Assembly (NCBI GenBank): GCA_023433985.1
Contig: JAEYTN010000164.1
Location: forward strand, 1 to 11,492
DNA: 11,492 nt
Origin: Pseudomonadota bacterium
Lineage (GTDB): Bacteria; Pseudomonadota; Alphaproteobacteria; Rhizobiales; Devosiaceae
Direction: 5' to 3'
The first letter of the stretch is position 1. Every line of letters begins with the position of its first letter. The position numbers and the translations under genes are program-made. The notes under the pieces are model-generated. The model saw only the letters and a list, made by a program, of their open reading frames with translations. It did no database searches and was not told the DNA's origin. This document shows positions 1 through 6,571 of this stretch, one piece after another.

Positions 1-490
1 CTGCGTCGAGGCCGGTCGGGTTGCGCCCCCCATGGGTGTAGATCTCCCACTCGTCGACGTTCTGCTGGCCTGGCGCCCGGGTCTGGCGGCGGCGGGCGTC
101 GACCGAGACGACGATGCACTGGTCGCCGAACTTGTCGGCGGCGCGGGCGATGAAGTCCGGATCCGATACGGCGGCCGAGTTGATCGCCACCTTGTCGGCG
201 CCGGCCAGCAGCAGCTTGCGGATATCCTCGAGCCGGCGCACGCCGCCACCCACGGTGACCGGCATGAAGCAGTGCTCGGCGGTGCGGGCGACGACATCGA
301 AGATGGTGTCGCGGTTCTCGTGGCTGGCGGTGATGTCGAGGAAGCAGAGCTCGTCGGCGCCGGCCGCATCATAGGCGATGGCGGCTTCGACGGGATCGCC
401 GGCATCGACGAGATCGACGAACTGCACGCCCTTCACCACGCGGCCGTCCTTGACATCGAGGCAGGGGATGATGCGGGTCTTCAGGGTCAT
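1..490 (-). CDS. hisF: Imidazole glycerol phosphate synthase subunit HisF (partial, C-terminus outside window)
   Basis: HisF is the cyclase half of imidazole glycerol phosphate (IGP) synthase. It uses ammonia delivered by HisH to turn PRFAR into IGP and AICAR in the cytoplasm. About 163 N-terminal residues of the usual ~255 are visible, and the frame is still open at window base 1. It begins at ATG 490 with [20 protein letters not shown]. The two catalytic aspartates of this (beta/alpha)8 barrel family are present: D12 in CLDVKDGR and D131 in VVSVDARR. The phosphate-binding loop [13 protein letters not shown] lies near residues 78-90. The start overlaps the stop of the 74-aa membrane protein gene (ATGA), so translation is probably coupled. 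It is the last gene of the minus-strand his operon seen here. Identity is certain. Only the C-terminal half, with the second phosphate site, cannot be checked. Confidence 0.97.
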   Translation of the reverse strand, partial: MTLKTRIIPCLDVKDGRVVKGVQFVDLVDAGDPVEAAIAYDAAGADELCFLDITASHENRDTIFDVVARTAEHCFMPVTVGGGVRRLEDIRKLLLAGADKVAINSAAVSDPDFIARAADKFGDQCIVVSVDARRRQTRAPGQQNVDEWEIYTHGGRNPTGLDA

Positions 491-711
491 TTCCGGGACT
501 CCGGGCGGGGCTCGCGCAGCTTGGCGACAACGGCCATGAGGAAGCTCGCGAGCCAGAAGATGGCGGCGAAGAGGACGAGGGGCAGGAAGATGCCCGGGAT
601 GTGGTTCTCGAGCGCGAGCCAGCCGAAGAGCAGGATCGGCAACAGGGCGAGCGCATACCACCGGAGCTGCACCTTGCCAACCAGCAGCGGACGGGCGGCG
701 CGCTTACTCAT
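487..711 (-). CDS. Small two-segment membrane protein in the his operon (74 aa), unknown function
   Basis: I do not recognise a named family. The 74-aa product begins [18 protein letters not shown] and has two hydrophobic stretches, about residues 18-34 and 39-63, joined by a short loop (ENHIPG). Both tails are rich in Lys/Arg, which predicts a hairpin with both ends in the cytoplasm. ATG 711 is chosen because it overlaps the end of the preceding 105-aa gene by 8 nt and because the longer upstream extension of this frame is Arg/Pro/Ser-rich, as in an out-of-frame shadow. The stop overlaps the hisF start (ATGA). Tight coupling on both sides supports a real, co-translated gene. The role could be unrelated to histidine. 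Confidence is in its being a gene, not in its function. Confidence 0.75.
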   Translation of the reverse strand: MSKRAARPLLVGKVQLRWYALALLPILLFGWLALENHIPGIFLPLVLFAAIFWLASFLMAVVAKLREPRPESRK

Positions 712-1021
712 CGAAGCCCGCCTTCCGGCTCCAGCGCCGGCGGTGCCAGTAGAGGATGCCGAACCAGATGCAGGCGAGGACGATGCCGGCGGGCCAGGTG
801 AAGAGCGCGTAGAGGAAGCTGCCCGCCATGGCCTGCAGCTCGGGCGCCTTGTCGACGCCCTCGACGAGGCAGGGCGCGACCACGCCGCCGGTCGCGGTGC
901 AGCCGTAGCCTTCGGCGAGGCTCGCGGCATGGAGGGTGACCCCGATCGGCGCCATGGCGCCCAGGAAGATCGCCGCGAGGGCGATCCAGTAGGGCAGCCA
1001 GGGGAAGGGCGGCCGGGTCAC
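704..1021 (-). CDS. Small membrane protein with two extracytoplasmic cysteines (105 aa), unknown function
   Basis: No family is recognised. The start is GTG at 1021, overlapping the hisA stop as GTGA, and translation begins [19 protein letters not shown]. There are two hydrophobic segments, about residues 11-33 and 68-92. The second is followed by a strongly basic stretch ([10 protein letters not shown]), so both ends should be cytoplasmic and the loop of about residues 34-67 should face the periplasm. That loop holds C41 and C51 ([12 protein letters not shown]), which could form a disulfide; a third Cys (C84) is within the second segment. The stop overlaps the next small gene by 8 nt. Together the two small genes form a membrane-protein pair inserted between hisA and hisF, which are often adjacent in related bacteria. 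A link to histidine metabolism is not shown by the sequence. Confidence 0.78.
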   Translation of the reverse strand: MTRPPFPWLPYWIALAAIFLGAMAPIGVTLHAASLAEGYGCTATGGVVAPCLVEGVDKAPELQAMAGSFLYALFTWPAGIVLACIWFGILYWHRRRWSRKAGFDE

Positions 1022-1755
1022 GCGGCCCGGGCGCCCTTGAGCAGCGCCAGCGCTTCACGTGAATCAATGCGCCCGTCATAGAGGGCGCGGCCGGAAATGG
1101 CGCCTTCGAGCAACCCGTACTCAGGCTCGGTCATGGTGCGGATATCGTCCATGGAGGCGAGGCCGCCCGAGGCGATGACGGGGATGGAGACGGCCCTGGC
1201 CAGCTCCAGCGTCGAGGGCCAGTTGATGCCCTTGAGCACGCCGTCGCGGTCGATGTCGGTGTAGATGATGGCGGCGACGCCTGCACCCTCGAAGCGCTTG
1301 CCGAGTTCGATGGCGCTCAGTTCGGAGGTTTCGGCCCAGCCTTCGACCGCCACCTTGCCGCCGCGCGCATCGATGCCGACGGCGACCTGGCCGGGAAAGA
1401 GCCGCGCCGCTTCGCGCACCAGCGCCGGATCGCGGACGGCGACGGTGCCGAGGATGACGCGGGAGAGGCCGCGGCCGAGCCAATCCTCGATATGGGCGAT
1501 GGAGCGGATGCCGCCGCCGAGCTGGACGGGGAAGTTCACGGCTTGGAGGATGGCGGTGACGGCCTCGCCGTTGACCGAGCGGCCGGCGAAGGCGCCGTTC
1601 AGGTCGACGACGTGGAGGTACTCAAAACCCTGGTCCTCGAAGGATTTCGCCTGCGCGGCGGGATCGTCGTTGAAGACGGTCGCCTGCGCCATGTCGCCGA
1701 GCTTGAGGCGCACGCACTGGCCGTCCTTGAGGTCGATGGCGGGGAAGAGGATCAT
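1018..1755 (-). CDS. hisA: ProFAR isomerase (phosphoribosylformimino-5-aminoimidazole carboxamide ribotide isomerase)
   Basis: HisA carries out the Amadori rearrangement of ProFAR to PRFAR, the substrate of the HisF/HisH synthase encoded beside it. The 245-aa protein has normal length. The catalytic acid/base pair is visible as D8 in [10 protein letters not shown] and D129 in [10 protein letters not shown]. The repeated phosphate-binding glycines are at about 79-84 (QLGGGIRS) and 194-199 (VIASGGLA), and the TDIDRDG strand is at 166-172. ATG 1755 is chosen because it gives the canonical [12 protein letters not shown] start and has a GGAG Shine-Dalgarno 7 nt upstream on the minus strand. The open frame runs 32 codons further, but that part is translated repeat A and should not be included. 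The stop overlaps the next gene (GTGA). Between hisH and hisA lies repeat A, so the mRNA would carry its hairpins. Confidence 0.97.
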   Translation of the reverse strand: MILFPAIDLKDGQCVRLKLGDMAQATVFNDDPAAQAKSFEDQGFEYLHVVDLNGAFAGRSVNGEAVTAILQAVNFPVQLGGGIRSIAHIEDWLGRGLSRVILGTVAVRDPALVREAARLFPGQVAVGIDARGGKVAVEGWAETSELSAIELGKRFEGAGVAAIIYTDIDRDGVLKGINWPSTLELARAVSIPVIASGGLASMDDIRTMTEPEYGLLEGAISGRALYDGRIDSREALALLKGARAA

Positions 1756-1784
1756 GGGTGGGCTCCGAGCGCCAGGCGGGCGTT

Positions 1785-1945
1785 GACGCCCCCTCCACCA
1801 CGCATCTGCGATGCGCGGTCCCGCTCCCCCGCCAAGGCGGTGGAGGAGCACGGAGAGGGCAGCGTCTCAACAACAGCAAACACCGAGGTCGCGGTGCTCC
1901 TCCACCGCGCAGCGGGGGCGGGGGACCACCGAAGGTGGAGGGGGC
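1785..1945. repeat. Palindromic repeat, copy A (inside the his operon)
   Basis: This copy is about 161 bp and fills most of the gap between hisH and hisA. The outer stem is GCCCCCTCCACC (1788-1799) with GGTGGAGGGGGC (1934-1945). Inside are a hairpin CGCATC-TGC-GATGCG (1801-1815), a G/C arm with CCGCC-AA-GGCGG at its tip (1829-1840), and a perfect 13-bp inverted repeat, 1839-1851 with 1894-1906. That pair encloses a 42-nt centre. The 37-base stretch 1860-1896 matches copy B at 34 positions. It is non-coding: both hisH and hisA have good boundaries outside it. Confidence 0.9.
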
Positions 1946-1957
1946 ATTGGGACGCGC

Positions 1958-2608
1958 TCACGGCTTCCACCTCAGGAAGTTGCCGATCAGGGCCAAACCG
2001 AGGGTCTGGCTTTTTTCGGGGTGGAACTGGGTGCCGAGCATGTTGTCGCGGCCGACGATGGCGGTGAGCCTGCCGCCGTAGTCGGTGGTCGCCACCAGCG
2101 TCTCGGGACGGTCGGTCGCGAGGTGGTAGGAGTGCACGAAATAGGCGTGGAGGCCATCCGGACCGTCGGGGATGCCGGCGAGGAGCGGGTGCGGGCGCTC
2201 GAAGGTGAGGGTGTTCCAGCCCATGTGCGGGACTTTCAGCCCGCCTTCCGGCTCGATGCGAACGACGGCGCCGGGGATCCAGCCGAGGCCGGGGGTGATG
2301 GCCTTCTCGCGGCCCTCGGTGGCCATCAGCTGCATGCCGACGCAGATGCCGAGGAACGGCACGCCGCCGCGGATGACACGCTCCTCGAGCACCTCCACCA
2401 TGCCGGGGACGGCATCGAGGCCGGCGCGGCAATCGGCGAAGGCGCCGACGCCGGGCAGCACGATGCGGTCGGCCAGGCGGACGGCGTCGACGTCGTCGGT
2501 GACGAGGATCTGGTGGCCGCTGCCGGTTTCGCGGGCGGCGCGCTCGAAGGCCTTGGCGGCCGAGCGGAGGTTGCCCGAGCCGTAATCGATGATGGTGACG
2601 GTGCTCAT
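1958..2608 (-). CDS. hisH: Imidazole glycerol phosphate synthase, glutamine amidotransferase subunit HisH
   Basis: HisH hydrolyses glutamine and channels the ammonia to HisF. It is a 216-aa class I glutamine amidotransferase of normal length. The full triad is visible: nucleophile C89 in LGICVGMQ, then H196 and E198 in TQFHPEKS. The oxyanion loop LPGVGAF is at about 51-57 and the N-terminal IDYGSGNL strand at 7-14. ATG 2608 is used because this motif lies directly at the N-terminus and because the start overlaps the DUF2628-like gene stop as ATGA. The C-terminus (GNFLRWKP) is typical of the family. Downstream is repeat A and then hisA, so HisH is made from the same transcript as its partner HisF unless the repeat stops transcription. 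Confidence 0.97.
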   Translation of the reverse strand: MSTVTIIDYGSGNLRSAAKAFERAARETGSGHQILVTDDVDAVRLADRIVLPGVGAFADCRAGLDAVPGMVEVLEERVIRGGVPFLGICVGMQLMATEGREKAITPGLGWIPGAVVRIEPEGGLKVPHMGWNTLTFERPHPLLAGIPDGPDGLHAYFVHSYHLATDRPETLVATTDYGGRLTAIVGRDNMLGTQFHPEKSQTLGLALIGNFLRWKP

Positions 2609-2949
2609 TTGCGCCCCAGGGCCTCGACGGTCGCGAGGTCTTCGTCGGCGGCGATGACTTCGCCGCGGTAGTGCCAGCCGCGCCGGCCGAGCTTCAGACG
2701 CCGCAGCGTCGCCGCCTCGAAGCCGAGCAGGGTGGCGAGGAGGATATAGGTCCAGAAGGCCGCTGCGCTACCCGCATAGAGCCCCAGCGCCACCACCGCT
2801 AAGGTCGCGACGACCCAGCCCAGCAGCAGGAACCAGAGCCCGTGCACCAGCGCGTAGACCGGCGGCAGCAGGGCCGCGAACCAGCTGAAGCGATCCGCCA
2901 CAGCGATGAGGTCTTGGTTTTCGCCCCGGTATAGGGAATAGAGGGTCAC
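2605..2949 (-). CDS. DUF2628-like inner-membrane protein coupled to hisH
   Basis: The 114-aa product resembles the DUF2628 family by its layout: a short polar N-terminus, then [20 protein letters not shown], more hydrophobic sequence, and a polar C-terminal tail that includes [13 protein letters not shown] (about 101-113). There are two or three membrane segments between about residues 22 and 84. I chose GTG 2949 ([12 protein letters not shown]), with GAGG about 10 nt upstream. A longer frame to 3069 exists, but it would run across the plus-strand 49-aa gene and has no hydrophobic or family-like content. The stop overlaps the hisH start (ATGA). From memory, proteins of this kind accompany his genes in several rhizobial genomes. 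Their biochemical role is unknown. It is probably the first gene of this operon, with the promoter in 2950-3042. Confidence 0.8.
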   Translation of the reverse strand: MTLYSLYRGENQDLIAVADRFSWFAALLPPVYALVHGLWFLLLGWVVATLAVVALGLYAGSAAAFWTYILLATLLGFEAATLRRLKLGRRGWHYRGEVIAADEDLATVEALGRK

Positions 2950-3042
2950 GTGGATTAAACCTCGGCGGGTCGAGCGACGTTTGCCCCGCATAGACGAAAA
3001 GGCCTGCCGTTGGAAGCGCAGAGCCGGCACAGGAGATGAAGC

Positions 3043-3192
3043 ATGGCTGACAACATCGACAACCCGCACGGTCCCGGCGAAGACGTGATCGACCCCGCCG
3101 GCCCGCTGCTCGGCTATCTCGGCATCGGCCTGCTGGTGTTCATGCTGATCTTCGCAGCGGTGATGATCAGCGTCGGCGCGTCGGCCGCCTGA
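3043..3192 (+). CDS. Small single-span membrane protein, 49 aa, between hisB and the his operon
   Basis: No family is recognised. The frame starts at ATG 3043 with MADNIDNPHG, preceded by a good Shine-Dalgarno AGGAG at 3031-3035 (7-nt spacing), and ends at TGA 3190-3192. The first 20 residues are acidic and polar (GEDVIDPAG). Residues about 21-45 are one continuous hydrophobic helix (LLGYLGIGLLVFMLIFAA and on), and no charged tail follows. This is the look of a small inner-membrane protein whose N-terminus orientation is unclear. It runs opposite to its neighbours: divergent from the DUF2628-like gene by 93 bp, and convergent with hisB with only 3 bp between stops. The strong ribosome site and clean helix make chance unlikely. 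A comparison with related genomes would settle it. Confidence 0.75.
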   Translation: MADNIDNPHGPGEDVIDPAGPLLGYLGIGLLVFMLIFAAVMISVGASAA

Positions 3193-3195
3193 CGC

Positions 3196-3783
3196 CTACA
3201 GCGACCCCTTGGTCGAGGGAATGACATCCTTCGCCCGGGGGTCGATCTCCACCGCGTCGCGGAGCGCCCGGGCCAGGGCCTTGAAGGCGCTTTCGGCGAC
3301 GTGGTGGTTGTTGTCGCCGTAGAAGGTCTCGACGTGGAGGGTTACCCCCGCGTTCATGGCGAAGGCCTGGAACCACTCGCGGAAAAGCTCGGTATCCATC
3401 TCGCCCACCTTGTCGCGGGTGAACTCCACTTTCCATACGAGGAACGGCCGGCCCGAAACGTCGAGCGCGACGCGGGTGAGCGTGCCATCCATGGGCAGGT
3501 CGGCGCTGGCATAGCGGCGGATGCCCTTCTTGTCGCCGAGCGCACGCCTGATCGCTTCGCCGAGCGCGATGCCGACATCTTCGGCCGTGTGGTGGAAGTC
3601 GATGTGGAGGTCGCCCCTGGCGCGCACCGTGATGTCGATCAGCGAGTGCTTTGCGAGCTGGTCGAGCATGTGGTCGAGAAAGCCGATGCCGGTCTGCATG
3701 TCGTGCTTGCCGGTGCCGTCGAGGTTCACCGACACGGTGATGTCGGTCTCGTTGGTCTTGCGGGCGATTTCGGCGGTACGCAT
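3196..3783 (-). CDS. hisB: Imidazoleglycerol-phosphate dehydratase
   Basis: HisB removes water from IGP to give imidazole acetol phosphate, using a pair of Mn ions. The protein is 195 aa, the normal size of the single-function enzyme; it lacks the phosphatase domain of the E. coli fusion. Visible motifs are [15 protein letters not shown] (about 32-46), the metal ligands in [10 protein letters not shown] (about 62-71), and the paired second site [15 protein letters not shown] (about 154-168). ATG 3783 is chosen for the [15 protein letters not shown] start and an AAGGAG Shine-Dalgarno 7 nt upstream. The same frame stays open another 49 codons into repeat B and should not be used. It is transcribed apart from the rest of the his genes, since a plus-strand gene lies between them. 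Confidence 0.97.
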   Translation of the reverse strand: MRTAEIARKTNETDITVSVNLDGTGKHDMQTGIGFLDHMLDQLAKHSLIDITVRARGDLHIDFHHTAEDVGIALGEAIRRALGDKKGIRRYASADLPMDGTLTRVALDVSGRPFLVWKVEFTRDKVGEMDTELFREWFQAFAMNAGVTLHVETFYGDNNHHVAESAFKALARALRDAVEIDPRAKDVIPSTKGSL

Positions 3784-3797
3784 GGGCGGGCTCCTTG
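3784..3797 (-). promoter_or_regulatory. Ribosome binding site that fixes the hisB start
   Basis: Read on the minus strand, the bases before ATG 3783 are AAGGAG followed by a 7-base spacer (CCCGCCC). This supports the 195-aa form and argues against starts inside the upstream repeat, where no such site precedes the ATG. Confidence 0.7.
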
Positions 3798-3858
3798 GGC
3801 GGGGGCGCTGTAGCACTAAGCCATGACTCGATAAAGATGGGTTAGGGGTCGGGTGCCG

Positions 3859-4018
3859 GACGCCCCCTCCACCACGCATCTTCGATGCGCGGTCCCCCTC
3901 CCCCGTGCCTTCGGCACAGTGGAGGAGCACTCTGGCCGCAGTGTCTCAGCAACGGCAAACACCGAGGTCGCGGTGATGCTGCACCGCGAAGCGGGGGAGG
4001 GGGAGCATGGTGGTAGGG
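3859..4018. repeat. Palindromic repeat, copy B (between divergent hisB and hslV)
   Basis: This copy is about 160 bp and takes up nearly half of the 341-bp divergent gap. Its left arm, 3859-3930, matches copy C (6572-6643) at 71 of 72 positions, including the hairpins CGCATC-TTC-GATGCG (3875-3889) and GTGCC-TTC-GGCAC (3905-3917). Its centre, 3939-3975, matches copy A at 34 of 37 positions. The right end is decayed: GGTGGTAGGG replaces GGTGGAGGGGGC. Flanking it are GGGTGCCGG (3851-3859) and its inverse CCGGCACCC (4036-4044), so a wider stem may close around the copy. A GGGACGTCCC palindrome (4016-4025) marks the right edge. Confidence 0.9.
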
Positions 4019-4066
4019 ACGTCCCGCCTTTCACCCCGGCACCCTCCCCAACCGGGCAGGCCGGAT

Positions 4067-4094
4067 TTGCATTCCTCCTCCCGGCGCCTAAATA
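4067..4094 (+). promoter_or_regulatory. Candidate promoter for hslV-GNAT-hslU
   Basis: TTGCAT (4067-4072) and TAAATA (4089-4094) are 16 bases apart and lie 31 bases before the hslV ATG. This is the only reasonably AT-rich box pair between repeat B and hslV. It resembles a housekeeping sigma-70-type site. I do not see a convincing heat-shock CTTGAA-type -35, although hslUV is heat-induced in many bacteria. The call is by eye only. Confidence 0.4.
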
Positions 4095-4124
4095 AGGCAG
4101 CGACAGTTCTGGAGTTCTTCCCCC

Positions 4125-4682
4125 ATGTCGCAAGACAATGCGTTTCCCGGCTGGCACGGGACGACCATCGTTGCCGTTCGCAAGGGCAACAAGGTCGTGG
4201 TGGCCGGCGACGGACAGGTGTCCGTCGGCAATACCGTGATGAAGCATACCGCCAAGAAGGTCCGCCGCCTCGCGGGCGGCAAGGTGATCGGCGGGTTTGC
4301 CGGCGCCACGGCCGACGCGTTCACGCTCTTTGAGCGGCTCGAGCAGAAGCTCGAGCAATACCCCGACCAGCTGATGCGCGCCGCCGTCGAGCTCGCCAAG
4401 GACTGGCGGACCGACCGCTACCTCCGCCGGCTCGAGGCGATGATGATCGTGGCCGACAAGGACACGACCCTGGTGCTGACCGGCACCGGCGACGTGCTGA
4501 CCCCCGACCACTCGACCATCGCCATCGGCTCGGGCGGCAACTATGCCTACTCGGCCGCGTTGGCGCTGGCGGAGAATACCGGGATGGACGCCGAAGAGAT
4601 CGCGCGCAAGGCGATGAAGATCGCGGCCGAGATCTGCATCTATACCAACGAGAACGTCACCGTCGAGACGATCGAGAGCTGA
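4125..4682 (+). CDS. hslV: ATP-dependent protease peptidase subunit HslV (ClpQ)
   Basis: HslV forms the double-hexameric peptidase chamber of the HslUV protease in the cytoplasm, degrading unfolded and regulatory proteins fed by HslU. The 185-aa precursor starts at ATG 4125 and has a 12-residue propeptide ending GWHG before TTIVAVRKG. Removal of this peptide would expose T13 as the nucleophile. Counting from that Thr as 1, the other conserved residues fall exactly in place: D17 (D29 of the precursor, AGDGQVS), K33 (K45) and S124 (S136, IGSGGNYAY). GGAG lies about 10 nt before the start. It is the first gene of a three-gene run; the GNAT starts one base after its stop. Nothing is missing or unusual for an alphaproteobacterial HslV. 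Confidence 0.97.
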   Translation: MSQDNAFPGWHGTTIVAVRKGNKVVVAGDGQVSVGNTVMKHTAKKVRRLAGGKVIGGFAGATADAFTLFERLEQKLEQYPDQLMRAAVELAKDWRTDRYLRRLEAMMIVADKDTTLVLTGTGDVLTPDHSTIAIGSGGNYAYSAALALAENTGMDAEEIARKAMKIAAEICIYTNENVTVETIES

Positions 4683-4683
4683 C

Positions 4684-5202
4684 GTGAGCTACACCGTCCG
4701 GCGCCTGGTTGCCTCCGATGCGGAGGCCTACAGGTCCCTCCGCATCGAGGGGCTGCAGTTGTCGCCGGCCTCGTTCGGCTCGAGCCTGGCCGAGGAGATC
4801 GACAAGCCGGCATCCGCGTGGACCGAGCGGCTCGAGAAGGGCTTCGTGTTCGGCCTGTTCGACGGGGCGGAGCTGGTCGGTATCGGCGGGTTCTACCGCG
4901 AGGCGATGCGCAACTCCGAGCACCGCGGACATCTCGTCGGCGTATACCTGACGCCGCGGGCGCGGGGCCAGGGCGGCGCGGACCTGCTGGTCGCGGCGGT
5001 GATCGACGAAGCGCGCCGCCATGTGCTGCAACTGCACCTGGTGGTGACGCAGAACAACGAGCGGGCCCGCCGGCTCTACGAGCGACACGGCTTCCGCATT
5101 TATGGACAGGACCCGCGCGGCCTCAGGGTCGATGGGGTGTTCTACGACGACTATCTCATGGTGCTGCCGCTCGATGCGAGGGCAGCGGAAAGTGATGAGT
5201 GA
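4684..5202 (+). CDS. GNAT-family N-acetyltransferase between hslV and hslU
   Basis: The 172-aa protein has the GNAT fold, which moves an acetyl group from acetyl-CoA to an amine. Strand beta4 and the CoA pyrophosphate loop are clear: GVYLTPRARGQGGADLL (about 86-102), with the R-G-Q-G-G-A signature. The family's C-terminal motif is QNNERARRLYERHGFRIYG (about 123-141). The start is GTG 4684, one base after the hslV stop, with GAGAG 4674-4678 as a possible ribosome site. It ends directly against the hslU ATG, so it is surely read as one unit with the protease genes. The substrate cannot be told from sequence. I recall a GNAT in this place in other rhizobia, which would make it a conserved partner and not an insertion. 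No link to protease function is known to me. Confidence 0.88.
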   Translation: MSYTVRRLVASDAEAYRSLRIEGLQLSPASFGSSLAEEIDKPASAWTERLEKGFVFGLFDGAELVGIGGFYREAMRNSEHRGHLVGVYLTPRARGQGGADLLVAAVIDEARRHVLQLHLVVTQNNERARRLYERHGFRIYGQDPRGLRVDGVFYDDYLMVLPLDARAAESDE

Positions 5203-6507
5203 ATGACCGATACCAATTTCTCCCCCCGCGAAATCGTTTCCGAGCTCGATCGCTACATCGTGGGTCAGAACGATGCGAAGCGCGCGGTGGCCGTGGCGCT
5301 CAGGAACCGCTGGCGCCGGCAGCAGCTGCCGGACGACCTGCGCGCCGAGGTGACGCCCAAGAACATCCTGATGATCGGGCCGACGGGCGTCGGCAAGACC
5401 GAGATTTCGCGCCGCCTCGCCAAGCTGGCGCAGGCGCCGTTCATCAAGGTGGAAGCGACGAAGTTCACCGAGGTGGGCTATGTCGGCCGCGACGTCGAGC
5501 AGATCGTGCGCGACCTGGTGGAGGCCGGCATTTCGCTGTTGCGCGACAAGAAGCGCGCCGAGGTGCAGGCCCAGGCCCACCACAACGCAGAGGAGCGGGT
5601 GCTCGACGCGCTGGTGGGCAACTCGGCGACGCCCTCGACGCGCGACTCGTTCCGCCAGAAGCTGCGCAGCAACGAACTCGACGACCGCGAGATCGAGATC
5701 GAGGTGCAGTCGCAGGCGCCGGCCGGCGGCTTCGAGATTCCCGGCATGCCGGGCGCCAGCGTCATCAACATCCAGGACATGCTGGGCAAGGCGTTCGGCG
5801 GCCGCGGCGTGAAGCGCAAGGTGCGGGTGAAGGATGCGCATGCGCCGCTGATGGCCGAGGAGGCCGACAAGCTGCTCGACCAGGACTCGCTCACCAAGGA
5901 AGCGATCGAACTGGTCGAGAACAACGGCATCGCCTTTATCGACGAGATCGACAAGGTGGCGAACCGCGAAGGCGGCGTGGCGGCCGGTCCGAGCCGCGAG
6001 GGCGTGCAGCGCGACCTGCTGCCGCTGATCGAAGGCACGACGGTTTCGACCAAGTACGGGCCGGTGAAGACCGACCACATCCTGTTCATCGCTTCGGGCG
6101 CGTTCCATGTGTCGAAGCCCTCGGACCTGCTGCCGGAACTGCAGGGCCGGTTGCCGATCCGCGTGGAGCTCAAGGCGCTCGACCGGCAGGACCTGATCAA
6201 CATCCTCAACTCGACCGATGCCAGCCTGATGAAGCAGTACGTGGCGCTGATGGCGACCGAGGGGCTGACGCTCGACATCACCCCCGACGCGGTGGAGGCG
6301 ATCGCCGACGCGGCGGTGCATGTGAACGCCACGGTGGAGAATATCGGGGCGCGGCGGCTGTCGACCATCATGGAGCGGCTGGTCGAGGACATCTCGTTCG
6401 ATGCACCCGACAAGTCGGGCCAGACGATCCGCATCGACGCGGCCTACGTGCAGGACCGGATCGGGAAGATGGCGGCGGATACGGACCTGAGCCGGTTCGT
6501 GCTTTAA
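5203..6507 (+). CDS. hslU: HslU (ClpY), ATPase/unfoldase subunit of the HslUV protease
   Basis: HslU is a hexameric AAA+ unfoldase that binds substrates, unfolds them with ATP and passes them into HslV. The 434-aa length is normal. Visible parts in order: N-terminal [16 protein letters not shown], Walker A GPTGVGKT (59-66), pore loop GYVGRD (92-96), the less conserved I-domain (about 110-230), Walker [10 protein letters not shown] (243-251), arginine finger in [10 protein letters not shown] (R316), sensor 2 GARRL (382-386), and the C-terminal tail DLSRFVL that inserts into HslV pockets to activate it. The ATG at 5203 follows the GNAT stop with no gap and has no strong Shine-Dalgarno, so translation is probably coupled. 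A strong terminator follows at 6531. Confidence 0.98.
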   Translation: MTDTNFSPREIVSELDRYIVGQNDAKRAVAVALRNRWRRQQLPDDLRAEVTPKNILMIGPTGVGKTEISRRLAKLAQAPFIKVEATKFTEVGYVGRDVEQIVRDLVEAGISLLRDKKRAEVQAQAHHNAEERVLDALVGNSATPSTRDSFRQKLRSNELDDREIEIEVQSQAPAGGFEIPGMPGASVINIQDMLGKAFGGRGVKRKVRVKDAHAPLMAEEADKLLDQDSLTKEAIELVENNGIAFIDEIDKVANREGGVAAGPSREGVQRDLLPLIEGTTVSTKYGPVKTDHILFIASGAFHVSKPSDLLPELQGRLPIRVELKALDRQDLINILNSTDASLMKQYVALMATEGLTLDITPDAVEAIADAAVHVNATVENIGARRLSTIMERLVEDISFDAPDKSGQTIRIDAAYVQDRIGKMAADTDLSRFVL

Positions 6508-6530
6508 GGGCGACGAACAGTTAGCAACGA

Positions 6531-6559
6531 GGCCGGGGGCGATCCCGGCCTTTTTGTTT
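6531..6559 (+). terminator. Rho-independent terminator after hslU
   Basis: GGCCGGG (6531-6537) pairs perfectly with CCCGGCC (6544-6550) around a 6-base loop, followed at once by TTTTTGTTT. It lies 23 bases after the hslU stop and ends the hslV-GNAT-hslU transcript before repeat C. Confidence 0.92.
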
Positions 6560-6571
6560 GGGGCCGGGCAG

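Noticed and set aside
1051..1066. Second CACGTG-centred sequence resembling parS (13 of 16) in hisA
   Set aside because: It lies within a coding region as the codons for D-S-R-E-A, and about three CACGTG hexamers are expected by chance in a window this size.
32..1081. 349-residue plus-strand open frame opposite hisF and the two small membrane-protein genes
   Set aside because: Low-complexity Gly/Ala/Asp/Glu-rich shadow frame; the opposite strand holds hisF with catalytic residues in place.
1811..2671. 286-residue plus-strand open frame opposite hisH
   Set aside because: It starts inside repeat A and is a shadow of hisH; there is no ribosome site or recognisable domain.
3784..3858. His-operon attenuator or leader peptide upstream of hisB
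   Set aside because: No short frame with a run of His codons and no terminator/antiterminator pair with a T-tract was seen here or in 2950-3042.
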